NCBI RefSeq assembly: GCF_014199265.1
Contig: NZ_JACIJG010000001.1
Location: forward strand, 62,001-126,000
Direction: 5' to 3'
DNA: 64,000 nucleotides
Source of the DNA: Brucella daejeonensis
GTDB lineage: Bacteria > Pseudomonadota > Alphaproteobacteria > Rhizobiales > Rhizobiaceae
A program made the translations under genes and the position numbers. Positions within the stretch are counted from its first letter, which is position 1, and every line of letters starts with the position of its first letter. Positions 19,607-28,127 of the stretch are shown here, piece by piece. The notes below the pieces were generated by a model. It searched no databases, was not told where the DNA came from, and saw only the letters and a list, made by a program, of their open reading frames with translations.

Positions 19607-20293
19607 ATGAAACTCAAGGCTCTTCTTCTCGCATCGACTGTTGCCCTTGCTGCCGCCACTGGCGCGCAGGCCGCCGACGCAGTCATCGAACCGGAACCGG
19701 CTCCGGTCGTGATCGCGCCGACCTTCACCTGGAACGGCGCCTATATCGGCGGCCAGATCGGCTATGGCTGGGGCGAATCCGACTTCGACGGCGACCTCTA
19801 CAGCTACGGCAATATCAAGCCCGACGGTTTCCTCGGCGGCATTTATGCTGGCTACAACTTCGATCTCGGCAACAATATCGTTCTCGGTATCGATGGTGAC
19901 GTGACCTATAACGACGTCTCCAAGGGCGTCGATGTGTTTGACGGCGACGTCGTCGTGGGCGACTTCGAAACCAAGCTGCGCTGGTCCGGCGCCGTTCGTG
20001 CCCGTGTGGGCTATGCGGCTGACCGCTTCCTGCCCTATCTCGCCGGTGGCGTGGCCTTCGGCAGCATCAAGAATGACGGCAGCATCGCAGGCGTCGGCTT
20101 CTCCGAAAGCAAGACGCTGACCGGTTGGACCGTAGGCGCCGGCGTCGACTATGCCGCGACCGACAACCTGATCGTCCGCCTCGAATATCGCTACACCGAT
20201 TACGGCGACAAGGACATCGACTTCGGCGGCCTTAGCGTCAATCAGGACTTCAGGACCAACGAAGTTCGTCTCGGCGTTGCCTACAAGTTCTAA
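19607..20293 (+). CDS. omp25c: Omp25/Omp31-family outer membrane beta-barrel protein (Omp25c-like)
   Basis: A 228-residue outer membrane protein. A signal peptide ends at AQAADA, about residue 22. Then comes the family start FTWNGAYIGGQIGYGWG, an eight-stranded barrel with alternating aromatic and small residues, repeated YAGYNFDLG and WSGAVRARVGYA, and a C-terminal FRTNEVRLGVAYKF ending in Phe as needed for BAM insertion. Members of this Brucella family affect outer membrane stability and interaction with the host cell. The c/d designation rests on the tandem arrangement two genes from a penicillin-binding protein and near the cyclic glucan synthase, as I recall for Brucella. CAGGAGG precedes the ATG, and a strong terminator follows. 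Confidence 0.88.
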   Translation: MKLKALLLASTVALAAATGAQAADAVIEPEPAPVVIAPTFTWNGAYIGGQIGYGWGESDFDGDLYSYGNIKPDGFLGGIYAGYNFDLGNNIVLGIDGDVTYNDVSKGVDVFDGDVVVGDFETKLRWSGAVRARVGYAADRFLPYLAGGVAFGSIKNDGSIAGVGFSESKTLTGWTVGAGVDYAATDNLIVRLEYRYTDYGDKDIDFGGLSVNQDFRTNEVRLGVAYKF

Positions 20294-20317
20294 TTCCTGC
20301 CGGAAAGCACAGATCGA

Positions 20318-20346
20318 GACCCCGCAATGCGGGGTCTTTTTTATTT
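20318..20346 (+). terminator. Intrinsic terminator of omp25c
   Basis: GACCCCGC and GCGGGGTC form an eight-pair stem with loop AAT, followed by TTTTTTATTT, 25 bases after the omp25c stop. It makes the next omp gene a separate transcription unit. Confidence 0.93.
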
Positions 20347-20562
20347 CAAGGACATCACGACAATTTGAATAATATTACCTACATTTCTACCAACAGGCGC
20401 TTATACTTATTTAATAATATTAGAATATATTAAAAATATACCAGTAAATTGCCTTTCATTAATGAGAAATTTTTCGATGTTGCTTTTCTGTTACATACAT
20501 AGATGTGAAGAAGGACTATATATCCTGCCATATTCACTGAGAATATATTACAGGAGTTTTCC
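20347..20562. other. Strongly AT-rich promoter region of omp25d
   Basis: About 215 bases visibly richer in A/T than anything else in the window, with repeated AATAATATTA-like runs around 20366-20440 and many TpA steps. No gene is present. AT-rich DNA of this sort is the preferred target of xenogeneic-silencer-like regulators such as MucR in this group, so phase- or stress-dependent control of omp25d is plausible but inferred. Confidence 0.6.
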
Positions 20563-21252
20563 ATGAAGCTTAAAGTATTTCTGGGCGCATCCCTTATAGC
20601 AGTCGCCGCCAGCAGCGGCGCCTTTGCAGCGGATGCCATCGTTTCACAGGAACCCGAACCGATCGCCATGCCCTCCTTTTCGTGGGGCGGCGGCTATATC
20701 GGTGGCCAAATCGGCTGGGGATGGGGCCGCGGCAAGCTGGATGGCGACGGGGACAGCTATTCCGAGTTCAAGCCGAACGGCTTCATCGGCGGCGTCTATG
20801 CCGGCTACAATTTCGACATGGGCAATGGCGTCATTCTCGGTATCGACGGCAACTTCGACTATGACGACCTGAAGGAATCGCATGACTATTTCAGCAGTGG
20901 CCTTCCCGTTCAGACCTCGCTTGAATCGAAACTGGAATGGTCGGGTGCCGTGCGCGCACGCGCCGGTTACGCGATCGACCGCTTCATGCCTTACATCGCC
21001 GGCGGTGTAGCGTTCGGCCACGTCAAGAATTCGGTGACCATCGGCGGCAGCACCAGCTACAGCGACAGCCAGACGCTGACCGGCTGGACCGCGGGCGCAG
21101 GTATCGACTATGCGGCGACCGACAATATCACGCTGCGCTTCGAATATCGTTATACCGATTTCGGCAACAAGGATTTCGGGGTGGACGATTTCAGCACTCG
21201 CGGTTCGTTCAAGACCAACGATATCCGCCTCGGTGTCGCCTACAAATTCTAG
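20563..21252 (+). CDS. omp25d: Omp25/Omp31-family outer membrane beta-barrel protein (Omp25d-like)
   Basis: A 229-residue paralogue of the preceding gene and clearly a tandem duplicate: signal peptide ending at AFAADA, FSWGGGYIGGQIGWGWG, GVYAGYNFDMG, WSGAVRARAGYA and FKTNDIRLGVAYKF with terminal Phe. The surface-loop segments (around residues 95-115 and 160-172) differ most between the two copies. The ATG follows CAGGAG. It has its own AT-rich promoter region, because a terminator separates it from the upstream copy, so the two copies may be expressed under different conditions. Confidence 0.88.
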   Translation: MKLKVFLGASLIAVAASSGAFAADAIVSQEPEPIAMPSFSWGGGYIGGQIGWGWGRGKLDGDGDSYSEFKPNGFIGGVYAGYNFDMGNGVILGIDGNFDYDDLKESHDYFSSGLPVQTSLESKLEWSGAVRARAGYAIDRFMPYIAGGVAFGHVKNSVTIGGSTSYSDSQTLTGWTAGAGIDYAATDNITLRFEYRYTDFGNKDFGVDDFSTRGSFKTNDIRLGVAYKF

Positions 21253-21281
21253 CAGCCCTTCCGCCGGGACCCCGAAAAGTT

Positions 21282-21305
21282 TCGTGCCGTTTGTATGCGG
21301 CACGA
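21282..21305. other. Perfect hairpin downstream of omp25d
   Basis: TCGTGCCG and CGGCACGA form an eight-pair stem around an eight-base loop, 30 bases after the omp25d stop. It may protect or help end the omp25d transcript. Confidence 0.55.
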
Positions 21306-21334
21306 ATGGCAGGGCGGTTCCGCTACGAACCGGC

Positions 21335-21365
21335 GCCTTGCCTCTCCGGCAAGGCCTTTCTTGTG
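21335..21365 (+). terminator. Intrinsic terminator of omp25d
   Basis: GCCTTGCC (21335-21342) pairs with GGCAAGGC (21348-21355) and is followed by a short CTTTCTT tail. It is the second hairpin after omp25d. Confidence 0.75.
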
Positions 21366-21528
21366 CGTGGATGATTCATATCCCTTTAAACTGCCGCATT
21401 TACCCTGCATCGGGTTAGCCCCTTATTTGCTTTTGCGGCGCAAAATCCCGTAAAGCACTCAACATCATCGCAAATGACCGGTCCGCTGACGTTCGGACCG
21501 GCAACAGGGTGGGCGGATCCGGGCAGAC

Positions 21529-23826
21529 ATGGCATCGCGTGACGATAAAGACCGACGCATCGAACCTTCCTTCGGTGGCGAAGAGAAAAAGGATGACGAG
21601 GTTTTTCGCATCGACGAGGAGGATCGCATGGCCCGCGTGCAACAGCGCCGACGCAGACAGTCCGGGGACAGGGAGCCGCGCAGCGCGCGGCGCGGCAGGA
21701 AAAAGCCGCGCGGCTTTTTCGGCTTCCTCCGCCGCTCGATCTACTGGTGCCTGGTGCTGGGCCTGTGGGGCGGCATCGCCTTTGCGGCTATGCTTGTCTA
21801 TTTTGCCGCTAAAATGCCGCCGACGACCGACTGGGCCATTCCCGACCGGCCACCCAATGTGCGCATCGTCGATGTAAACGGCAATCTCATCGCCAATCGC
21901 GGTACGACGGGCGGCGAGGCCGTCGGCCTGCACGAAATGTCACCCTATATTCCGCAGGCCGTGATCGCCATCGAGGACCGCCGCTTCTATTCGCATTTCG
22001 GCATAGACCCGATCGGGCTTGCGCGCGCCATCGTGACCAACGTCGTTTCGGGCCGCGCCGTGCAAGGCGGTTCCACACTCACGCAGCAGCTTGCCAAGAA
22101 CCTGTTCCTTTCGCCGGAGCGCACGCTGGAGCGCAAGGTGCAGGAAGTCATGCTCGCACTGTGGCTGGAGCATAAATATACCAAGAACCAGATTCTGGAG
22201 ATGTATCTGAACCGGGTCTATCTCGGTTCCGGCGCCTACGGCGTCGATGCCGCCTCGCGGCGCTATTTCAACAAGTCGGCCAAGGACGTCAATCTGATGG
22301 AAGCGGCCACGCTCGCCGGTCTCCTGAAAGCGCCGTCGCGCCTGTCGCCTGCCCGCGACCCTGAAGCCGCCGCCGCACGCGCCAGGCTGGTGCTGGGCGC
22401 GATGCGCGAGGAAGGCATGATCGACGACCGCCAGACGGCCATTGCCGAAAGCGAGCCGCCCACGCGGGCGGCGTCCTATTGGCAGGGATCGGAGAACTAT
22501 GTCGCCGACAAGGTCGTGGCGGAACTCCCCGAACTGATCGGCGAGACGAAGGACGACATCACCGTCCAGACCACCATCGATCTCAATCTCCAGCGGGCCG
22601 GTGAAGAGGCGATCAAGGACCAGATTTCCCAAAGCGGGAAGAAGATGAATGCCAGTCAGGGCGCATTGGTTTCCATCGACAATACCGGCGCGGTCCGGGC
22701 CATGGTGGGCGGCGTCGATTATGCCGCAAGCCAGTTCGACCGGGTGACGGACGCCCGGCGCCAGCCCGCATCCTCCTTCAAGCCTTTCGTCTATCTCTCC
22801 GCGCTCGAACAGGGTCGCACACCCGACTCCGTGCGAAACGACGCGCCCGTCAAGATCGGCAAATGGACGCCCAGCAACGATAACGGCAAATATATGGGGC
22901 CGGTGACGCTTGCCACCGCGCTTTCCCATTCGCTCAATTCCGTTTCCGCGCAGCTCGTCATGGAGGTCGGGCCGCAGACCGTCATCGATACGGCCCACCG
23001 CCTTGGCGTCCTTTCCAGGCTGGAACCGAATGCCTCCCTGGCGCTCGGCACTTCGGAAGTGACGCTTCTGGAACTGGCCGACGCCTATGTGCCCTTTGCC
23101 AATGGCGGATATCGGGCCCCGGTCTATTTCATCACCAGTGTGACGGATTCGGAGGGCAAGGTTCTCTATCAGAAGGAAGACGGCGTCGGCCCGCGCGTGA
23201 TCAGCGAGCGCAATGTCGGTATGATGAACGCCATGCTGCGCCGCACCGTGGAAGACGGCACTGCCAAGCGCGCCGCCTTCGGCTGGCCCGCGGCAGGCAA
23301 GACCGGCACCAGCCAGAATTTCCGCGACGCCTGGTTTGTCGGCTATACGGCGAACCTCACCACCGGCGTATGGTTCGGCAATGACGACGGCAAGGGTATG
23401 AAGCGCGTCTTCGGCGCAACCCTGCCGGTCGCGGCCTGGAAAAGCTTCATGAAGGAAGCGCATAAGGGCGTGCCCGTCGCCGAACTGCCCGGCCATTACG
23501 ACATCCAGAACGTCCTGCCCGGCGGCAGCGACGGCATCGATCCGAACGCGCCTTACGATCCCGGCATGATGCCGCAGGATGGATATGGCAACCAGCCTGT
23601 GGCGGGCAATGGCGATGACGGCTATTGGCCGCCCGCGCCCGATTCACCCTCACGTGGCCGCATCCAGCAAACCGGACGCCCGTCGGACGGACAGCCCGCC
23701 GCCGCCTATCCGGCCAATGCGCCAGCCGACGATTATCGCCCGGTGCCTCCGGGTGAGGTCGGCGGCGGATCGCAGTCCGGCAAATCCACCACATTGCTCG
23801 ATATCATCATGGGCAACGCGCAATAG
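21529..23826 (+). CDS. Bifunctional penicillin-binding protein, class A (glycosyltransferase/transpeptidase)
   Basis: A 765-residue inner membrane peptidoglycan synthase. A basic cytoplasmic head (RRGRKKPRGFF) leads to one membrane helix at about residues 66-90. The GT51 domain follows (IEDRRFYSHFGID, GGSTLTQQLAKN, RKVQEVMLALWLE, EMYLNRVYLG). The transpeptidase domain has SSFKPF (SxxK), SLNSVS (SxN) and KTGTSQNF (KTG). The C-terminal 120 residues are Pro/Gly-rich and probably disordered. All active-site motifs are intact, so it should both polymerise and crosslink glycan strands. It resembles the PBP1A type; which of the several class A enzymes of the group this is cannot be settled. A 14-pair hairpin follows its stop immediately. 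Confidence 0.93.
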   Translation: MASRDDKDRRIEPSFGGEEKKDDEVFRIDEEDRMARVQQRRRRQSGDREPRSARRGRKKPRGFFGFLRRSIYWCLVLGLWGGIAFAAMLVYFAAKMPPTTDWAIPDRPPNVRIVDVNGNLIANRGTTGGEAVGLHEMSPYIPQAVIAIEDRRFYSHFGIDPIGLARAIVTNVVSGRAVQGGSTLTQQLAKNLFLSPERTLERKVQEVMLALWLEHKYTKNQILEMYLNRVYLGSGAYGVDAASRRYFNKSAKDVNLMEAATLAGLLKAPSRLSPARDPEAAAARARLVLGAMREEGMIDDRQTAIAESEPPTRAASYWQGSENYVADKVVAELPELIGETKDDITVQTTIDLNLQRAGEEAIKDQISQSGKKMNASQGALVSIDNTGAVRAMVGGVDYAASQFDRVTDARRQPASSFKPFVYLSALEQGRTPDSVRNDAPVKIGKWTPSNDNGKYMGPVTLATALSHSLNSVSAQLVMEVGPQTVIDTAHRLGVLSRLEPNASLALGTSEVTLLELADAYVPFANGGYRAPVYFITSVTDSEGKVLYQKEDGVGPRVISERNVGMMNAMLRRTVEDGTAKRAAFGWPAAGKTGTSQNFRDAWFVGYTANLTTGVWFGNDDGKGMKRVFGATLPVAAWKSFMKEAHKGVPVAELPGHYDIQNVLPGGSDGIDPNAPYDPGMMPQDGYGNQPVAGNGDDGYWPPAPDSPSRGRIQQTGRPSDGQPAAAYPANAPADDYRPVPPGEVGGGSQSGKSTTLLDIIMGNAQ

Positions 23827-23859
23827 ATCACCGTGCGTCCTTTCTGGACGCACGGTGAT
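23827..23859 (+). terminator. Long perfect hairpin after the PBP gene
   Basis: A 14-base arm (23827-23840, ATCACCGTGCGTCC) pairs perfectly with 23846-23859 around loop TTTCT. It begins the base after the stop codon. No T-run follows, so it may act as a 3' stabiliser or a weak terminator. Confidence 0.7.
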
Positions 23860-23964
23860 CCCGCTCGCGGTCAAGTGAAGCAGGTTCCCTGCAACATTGC
23901 TAATTCTGCTCGAAATCCTGAGCGGCTTGGTCTATTCAAGGTTTCAGGCTGTAGCGAGGTTTCC

Positions 23965-24756
23965 ATGTCCCAACCCACCAAAGCAGACGTTACCGGTTCC
24001 AATACCGTCAAATCGGATACCGAGCGCAAGACTCTGGTCCTGACCGGGGCCAGCCGCGGCATCGGCCACGCGACTGTGAAACGTTTTTCGCGCGCCGGAT
24101 GGCGCGTCATCACCTGTTCGCGACAGGACTTTTCCGATAATTGTCCATGGCCCGCCGGGCCGGAAGACCACATCAAGGTCGATCTGGCCGATCAGGAAGA
24201 TGTCGGCAAGGCAATCGCCGAAATCCGCCGCAGGCTCGAAGCCGACGGCAGCAAGCTTCATGCGCTCGTCAACAATGCGGGCATTTCGCCAAAAGCCGAA
24301 GGCGGTCGCCGCATGAACTCCATCGAAACGCCGATGGCGGTGTGGCGCGACGTGTTTCAGGTCAATTTCATGGCGCCGATCATGCTGGCGCGCGGCCTGT
24401 TCAAGGAACTGGAAGCGGCACAGGGTTCGGTGGTCAATGTGACCTCCATCGCGGGCAGCCGCGTACATCCCTTCGCCGGCACCGCCTATGCCACGTCGAA
24501 GGCGGCGCTCGCCGCGCTGACCCGCGAAATGGCATCGGATTTCGGGCCGTACGGCATCCGCGTCAACGCCATCGCGCCGGGAGAGATCGACACGGCGATC
24601 CTGTCGCCGGGCACCGACAAGCTGGTGGAACAATTGCCGATGCGCCGCCTTGGCAAGACATCGGAAGTGGCCGAAACCATCTATTTCCTGTGCTCGGAGG
24701 CCTCATCCTATGTGACGGGATCGGAAATCCACATCAATGGCGGACAGCACGTCTGA
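23965..24756 (+). CDS. Short-chain dehydrogenase/reductase
   Basis: A 263-residue classical SDR. The cofactor loop TGASRGIG is at about residues 28-35, NNAGIS follows near 108, and the catalytic YATSK lies near 175 with a serine in NVTSIAGS. The Rossmann loop shows no obvious acidic residue after the second strand (TCSRQDF), which suggests NADP use. The substrate is unknown; the family is too broad for a prediction. The ATG at 23965 follows GCGAGG; an open frame reaches further upstream but would run over the PBP terminator hairpin. The kinase gene follows about 100 bases downstream in the same direction. Confidence 0.88.
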   Translation: MSQPTKADVTGSNTVKSDTERKTLVLTGASRGIGHATVKRFSRAGWRVITCSRQDFSDNCPWPAGPEDHIKVDLADQEDVGKAIAEIRRRLEADGSKLHALVNNAGISPKAEGGRRMNSIETPMAVWRDVFQVNFMAPIMLARGLFKELEAAQGSVVNVTSIAGSRVHPFAGTAYATSKAALAALTREMASDFGPYGIRVNAIAPGEIDTAILSPGTDKLVEQLPMRRLGKTSEVAETIYFLCSEASSYVTGSEIHINGGQHV

Positions 24757-24854
24757 CAATGGAACCAGAGCACGGCGATTGAAATGTTCCGCGCTTTTGT
24801 GCTTAAGTCTTTTCAATCGATTTAACAGCCCAGTTCAAGAACATAGTTGGAACG

Positions 24855-25781
24855 ATGATCCTTTGTTGCGGTGAAGCCCTGATCGACATGCTGCCACGCG
24901 AGACCGCGAGCGGCGAAACCGCCTTCCAGCCTTTCGCGGGCGGCTCCGTCTTCAACACGGCCCTCGCGCTGGGGCGACTGGGTACGCCGACCGGCTTCTT
25001 CTCGGGAATCTCGTCGGATTTTTTCGGCGAGGTGCTGCGCGATGCCCTGGCGCGCTCCAATGTCGATTATTCTTTCGCCGCCATCTCCGACCGACCGACG
25101 ACGCTCGCTTTCGTGCGCCTCGTGGACGGACAGGCGCGCTATGCCTTCTATGACGAAAACACGGCGGGCCGGATGCTCGCCGAGAGCGACATGCCTTTCG
25201 TGGATGACAGTATCGACGCCATGCTGTTCGGCTGCATCAGCCTGATCGCGGAACCCTGCGGCAGCATCTATGAGGCGCTGATGACGCGTGAAGCCGCCAG
25301 GCGGGTGATGTTCCTCGACCCGAATATCCGTGCGGGCTTCATCACCGACCGCGAAAAACATCTGGCGCGCATGAAACGCATGATCGCGCTCGCCGATATC
25401 GTAAAGCTTTCCGATGAGGATCTGATCTGGTTCGGGGAAAAAGGCAGTCATGACGAGATTGCCGCCGAATGGCTGAAGCTCGGCCCGAAGCTGATCGTCA
25501 TAACCAGGGGCGCGCATGGCGCCGATGCCTATACCGCCCGCATGACCGTGCGTGTGCCCGGCGTGAAGGTGGACGTGGTGGACACGGTTGGCGCGGGCGA
25601 CACGGTCAATGCCGGGATTCTGGCAAGCCTTCACAATCAGGGCCTTCTCCAGAAGGAAGCCCTTGCGGAACTGACCGAGGATCAGGTCCATTCCGCAGTC
25701 GCGCTTGGCGTGCGCGCCGCCGCCGTAACCGTCTCGCGCGCAGGCGCAAACCCGCCATGGGCACATGAGATGAAGGATTGA
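24855..25781 (+). CDS. PfkB family sugar kinase (fructokinase-like)
   Basis: A 308-residue ribokinase-fold kinase. The N-terminal GEALIDMLP and GGSVFNTALALGRLG segments and the C-terminal VGAGDTVNAGIL, containing the catalytic Asp near residue 255, are standard PfkB signatures. The sequence ALIDMLP followed by FAGGSVFNTA is most like bacterial fructokinases of the ScrK/FrcK type. It would phosphorylate a sugar, probably fructose, at the expense of ATP. No sugar transporter or regulator adjoins it, so the sugar is inferred only from family resemblance. Confidence 0.87.
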   Translation: MILCCGEALIDMLPRETASGETAFQPFAGGSVFNTALALGRLGTPTGFFSGISSDFFGEVLRDALARSNVDYSFAAISDRPTTLAFVRLVDGQARYAFYDENTAGRMLAESDMPFVDDSIDAMLFGCISLIAEPCGSIYEALMTREAARRVMFLDPNIRAGFITDREKHLARMKRMIALADIVKLSDEDLIWFGEKGSHDEIAAEWLKLGPKLIVITRGAHGADAYTARMTVRVPGVKVDVVDTVGAGDTVNAGILASLHNQGLLQKEALAELTEDQVHSAVALGVRAAAVTVSRAGANPPWAHEMKD

Positions 25782-25860
25782 CGCACGGCCAGGCCGTGAC
25801 ATGATGCGTCCGGCCCGTTTCGGTCTTTCCGGCAGGGCGCGAACAGGGATCGGAAACGTC

Positions 25861-26472
25861 ATGAGCATCGAGTTTCTGCTGACAAGTTTCATCATCGTCG
25901 CTTCGCCCGGCACGGGCGTGGTCGTGACGCTCGCCGCCGGTCTGTCGCGCGGCGCACGGGCGGCGGTGATCGCAGCCATCGGCTGCACGCTTGGCATCAT
26001 TCCGCATATGCTGGCCGCGATAACGGGGCTCGCCGCCCTGCTCCATGCCAGTGCGCTCGCCTTCGACATCATCAAATATGCCGGCGTCGCCTATCTGCTC
26101 CACATGGCGTGGCGGACGCTCAAGGAACACGGCACACTGAAGATCGAGGCCGACGACGCACCGCGTTCGGACCGCGAGGTCATCTGGTCGGCCATTCTGG
26201 TCAACCTGCTCAATCCGAAACTGTCGATATTCTTCTTTGCCTTCCTGCCGCAATTCGTGAATAGCGAGCAAAGCGGTATGCTCGCGCGCATGGTGGAGCT
26301 TTCGCTGATCTTCATGGCGATGACTTTCGTGGTCTTCGCGATCTATGGCGTTTTCGCCGCCGCCGTTCGCAATCACATCACCTCGCGCCCCGCCGTGCTT
26401 GCATGGATGCGCCGCAGCTTTGCTGCCGCTTTCGTGGCGCTGGGGGCAAAGCTTGCACTGACCGAGCGGTAG
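25861..26472 (+). CDS. LysE/RhtB family amino acid exporter
   Basis: A 203-residue inner membrane protein with about six hydrophobic segments. The family signature SPGTGVVVTLAAGLSRGARAA is near residue 14 and NLLNPKLSIFFFAFLPQF near residue 117. Such proteins export amino acids or related small metabolites by proton antiport. The substrate is unknown. The ATG at 25861 is preferred because it places the first membrane segment at residues 3-20; an open frame upstream adds 20 charged residues. The methyltransferase gene starts five bases after its stop. Confidence 0.88.
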   Translation: MSIEFLLTSFIIVASPGTGVVVTLAAGLSRGARAAVIAAIGCTLGIIPHMLAAITGLAALLHASALAFDIIKYAGVAYLLHMAWRTLKEHGTLKIEADDAPRSDREVIWSAILVNLLNPKLSIFFFAFLPQFVNSEQSGMLARMVELSLIFMAMTFVVFAIYGVFAAAVRNHITSRPAVLAWMRRSFAAAFVALGAKLALTER

Positions 26473-26477
26473 GCAAA

Positions 26478-27215
26478 ATGTCTCAGAATATCTACGATCG
26501 CGATGATTTCTTCACCGCTTACAGCCAGTTGCCGCGCTCGGTGCACGGACTGGAGGGCGCGCCCGAATGGCCGTATATCCGTTCGATCCTGCCCGATCTG
26601 ACAGCAAAGGACATTGCCGATCTCGGCTGCGGTTTCGGCTGGTTCTCGCGTTTCGCGCGGGAACAGGGCGCGACTTCCGTTATCGGCTACGACCTGTCGC
26701 ACAACATGCTGGAACGCGCCCGCCGCGACACGCAGGACGAGGCGATCCGCTATGTCCAGGCCGACATGGAGGTGCTGGAGCTGCCGCAGGCAAGCTTCGA
26801 CCTCGTTTATAGCTCGCTGGCCTTCCACTATATCCGCGACCTTCGACGGCTCCTGAAAACGATCCACGATGCGCTGCGCCCCGGTGGCGATCTCGTCTTT
26901 ACCATCGAACATCCGATTTTCATGGCCCCTTCGAAGCCCGGCTGGATCGAGGAAAAGGACGGCCGCAAGCGCTGGCCCGTCGATCAATATGCGGTGGAGG
27001 GCGAAAGGCGCACGGACTGGCTTGCCGACGGCGTGATCAAGCATCACCGCCGCCTCAGCACGACCGTCAACATGCTGATCGATACCGGATTTTCTCTCGG
27101 CAGTCTGGAGGAATGGCGTCCGTCGCCTGACCAGATTGGGGCCTGGCCAGCACTGGCGGAAGAACTGGAACGGCCTATGCTGTTGATAGTTTCAGCCACC
27201 CGACTGACCGCTTGA
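26478..27215 (+). CDS. Class I SAM-dependent methyltransferase
   Basis: A 245-residue Rossmann-fold methyltransferase. Motif I is IADLGCGFGWFSRFA, followed by the acidic end of strand 2 in VIGYDLSHNML, motif II in ADMEVLELP and motif IV FDLVYSSLAFHYI. The later part resembles SAM methyltransferase family 11 proteins acting on small molecules. The acceptor is unknown. It starts five bases after the exporter stop, so the two are probably translated from one mRNA. Confidence 0.88.
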   Translation: MSQNIYDRDDFFTAYSQLPRSVHGLEGAPEWPYIRSILPDLTAKDIADLGCGFGWFSRFAREQGATSVIGYDLSHNMLERARRDTQDEAIRYVQADMEVLELPQASFDLVYSSLAFHYIRDLRRLLKTIHDALRPGGDLVFTIEHPIFMAPSKPGWIEEKDGRKRWPVDQYAVEGERRTDWLADGVIKHHRRLSTTVNMLIDTGFSLGSLEEWRPSPDQIGAWPALAEELERPMLLIVSATRLTA

Positions 27216-27281
27216 CCCGCCACGTTTCACGCTCTTTATAGGAAGAGGGCGGGCACGAATCGGACTGGCGAGGAGAAACCA

Positions 27282-28112
27282 TTGGACGTGTTGCGCATCG
27301 CAGCCTTTTCACAAGGTGACAAGGGTGGAAACCCGGCTGGCGTATTGATCGCCGAACAGCTTCCTTCACCCGCGGATATGCAGAAAATTGCAAGAGATGT
27401 CGGCTTTTCGGAAACTGCCTTCGCCATGCCCGACGGCGATAGCTGGCGCGTGCGCTATTTCGCGCCGGAAATGGAGGTGCCGTTCTGCGGCCACGCCACC
27501 ATCGCGCTCGGCGCGGCGCTTGCCATGCGCGAGGGGGACGGACGTTTCTCGCTCAAGCTCAACAATGGCGACATCACCGTGGAAGGCCGCAAGGAAGGCA
27601 ATCTCTTCGCCGCCAGCCTGCAATCGCCGCCGACGCGCCAGCGCGCCGCCAAGGCAACGGAAGTCGAGCAGGCGCTGGCCCTGTTCGGTTACGAGACGGA
27701 CGATCTGGCGCCGGGCCTCGCGCCCGCGCTGATCCATGCCGGTGCGGACCATATCGTGCTGCCGCTTCGCTCACGCGAGAAACTGGCATCGATGCATTAC
27801 GACCTGCAACGCGGCCGCACACTCATGAACCGTCAGGGCTGGACGACAATCCTGCTCATCTATTCGGAAACGCCGCAGCGCTTTCACAGCCGCAATCCCT
27901 TTGCGTCGGGCGGTGTCTATGAAGACCCGGCAACGGGCGCGGCGACCGCCGCCTTTGCCGCCTATCTGCGCGACAGCAACTGGCCGCATGGCGGGCAGAT
28001 CGAGGTTTTCCAGGGCGAGGACATGGGCAGCCCCTCGCATCTGCGCGCGGAAATCGGCAAGGAACGCGGCGGCTCGATCCGCGTTTCCGGCACCGCACGC
28101 CTGATGGAATGA
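27282..28112 (+). CDS. PhzF family isomerase/epimerase-like protein
   Basis: A 276-residue protein of the PhzF/diaminopimelate epimerase fold. Signatures are FSQGDKGGNPAGVL near residue 9, CGHATIALGAAL (the second conserved region) near 70, and EDPATGAATAAFAAYL near 210. The catalytic Glu of PhzF is in the segment FSETAFAMP. The TTG start at 27282 is supported by GAGGAGA at good spacing and by the family N-terminus MDVLRIAAF. It is not part of a phenazine cluster, so the substrate is unknown. Confidence 0.87.
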   Translation: MDVLRIAAFSQGDKGGNPAGVLIAEQLPSPADMQKIARDVGFSETAFAMPDGDSWRVRYFAPEMEVPFCGHATIALGAALAMREGDGRFSLKLNNGDITVEGRKEGNLFAASLQSPPTRQRAAKATEVEQALALFGYETDDLAPGLAPALIHAGADHIVLPLRSREKLASMHYDLQRGRTLMNRQGWTTILLIYSETPQRFHSRNPFASGGVYEDPATGAATAAFAAYLRDSNWPHGGQIEVFQGEDMGSPSHLRAEIGKERGGSIRVSGTARLME

Positions 28113-28127
28113 CCGGGATACAGCTCG

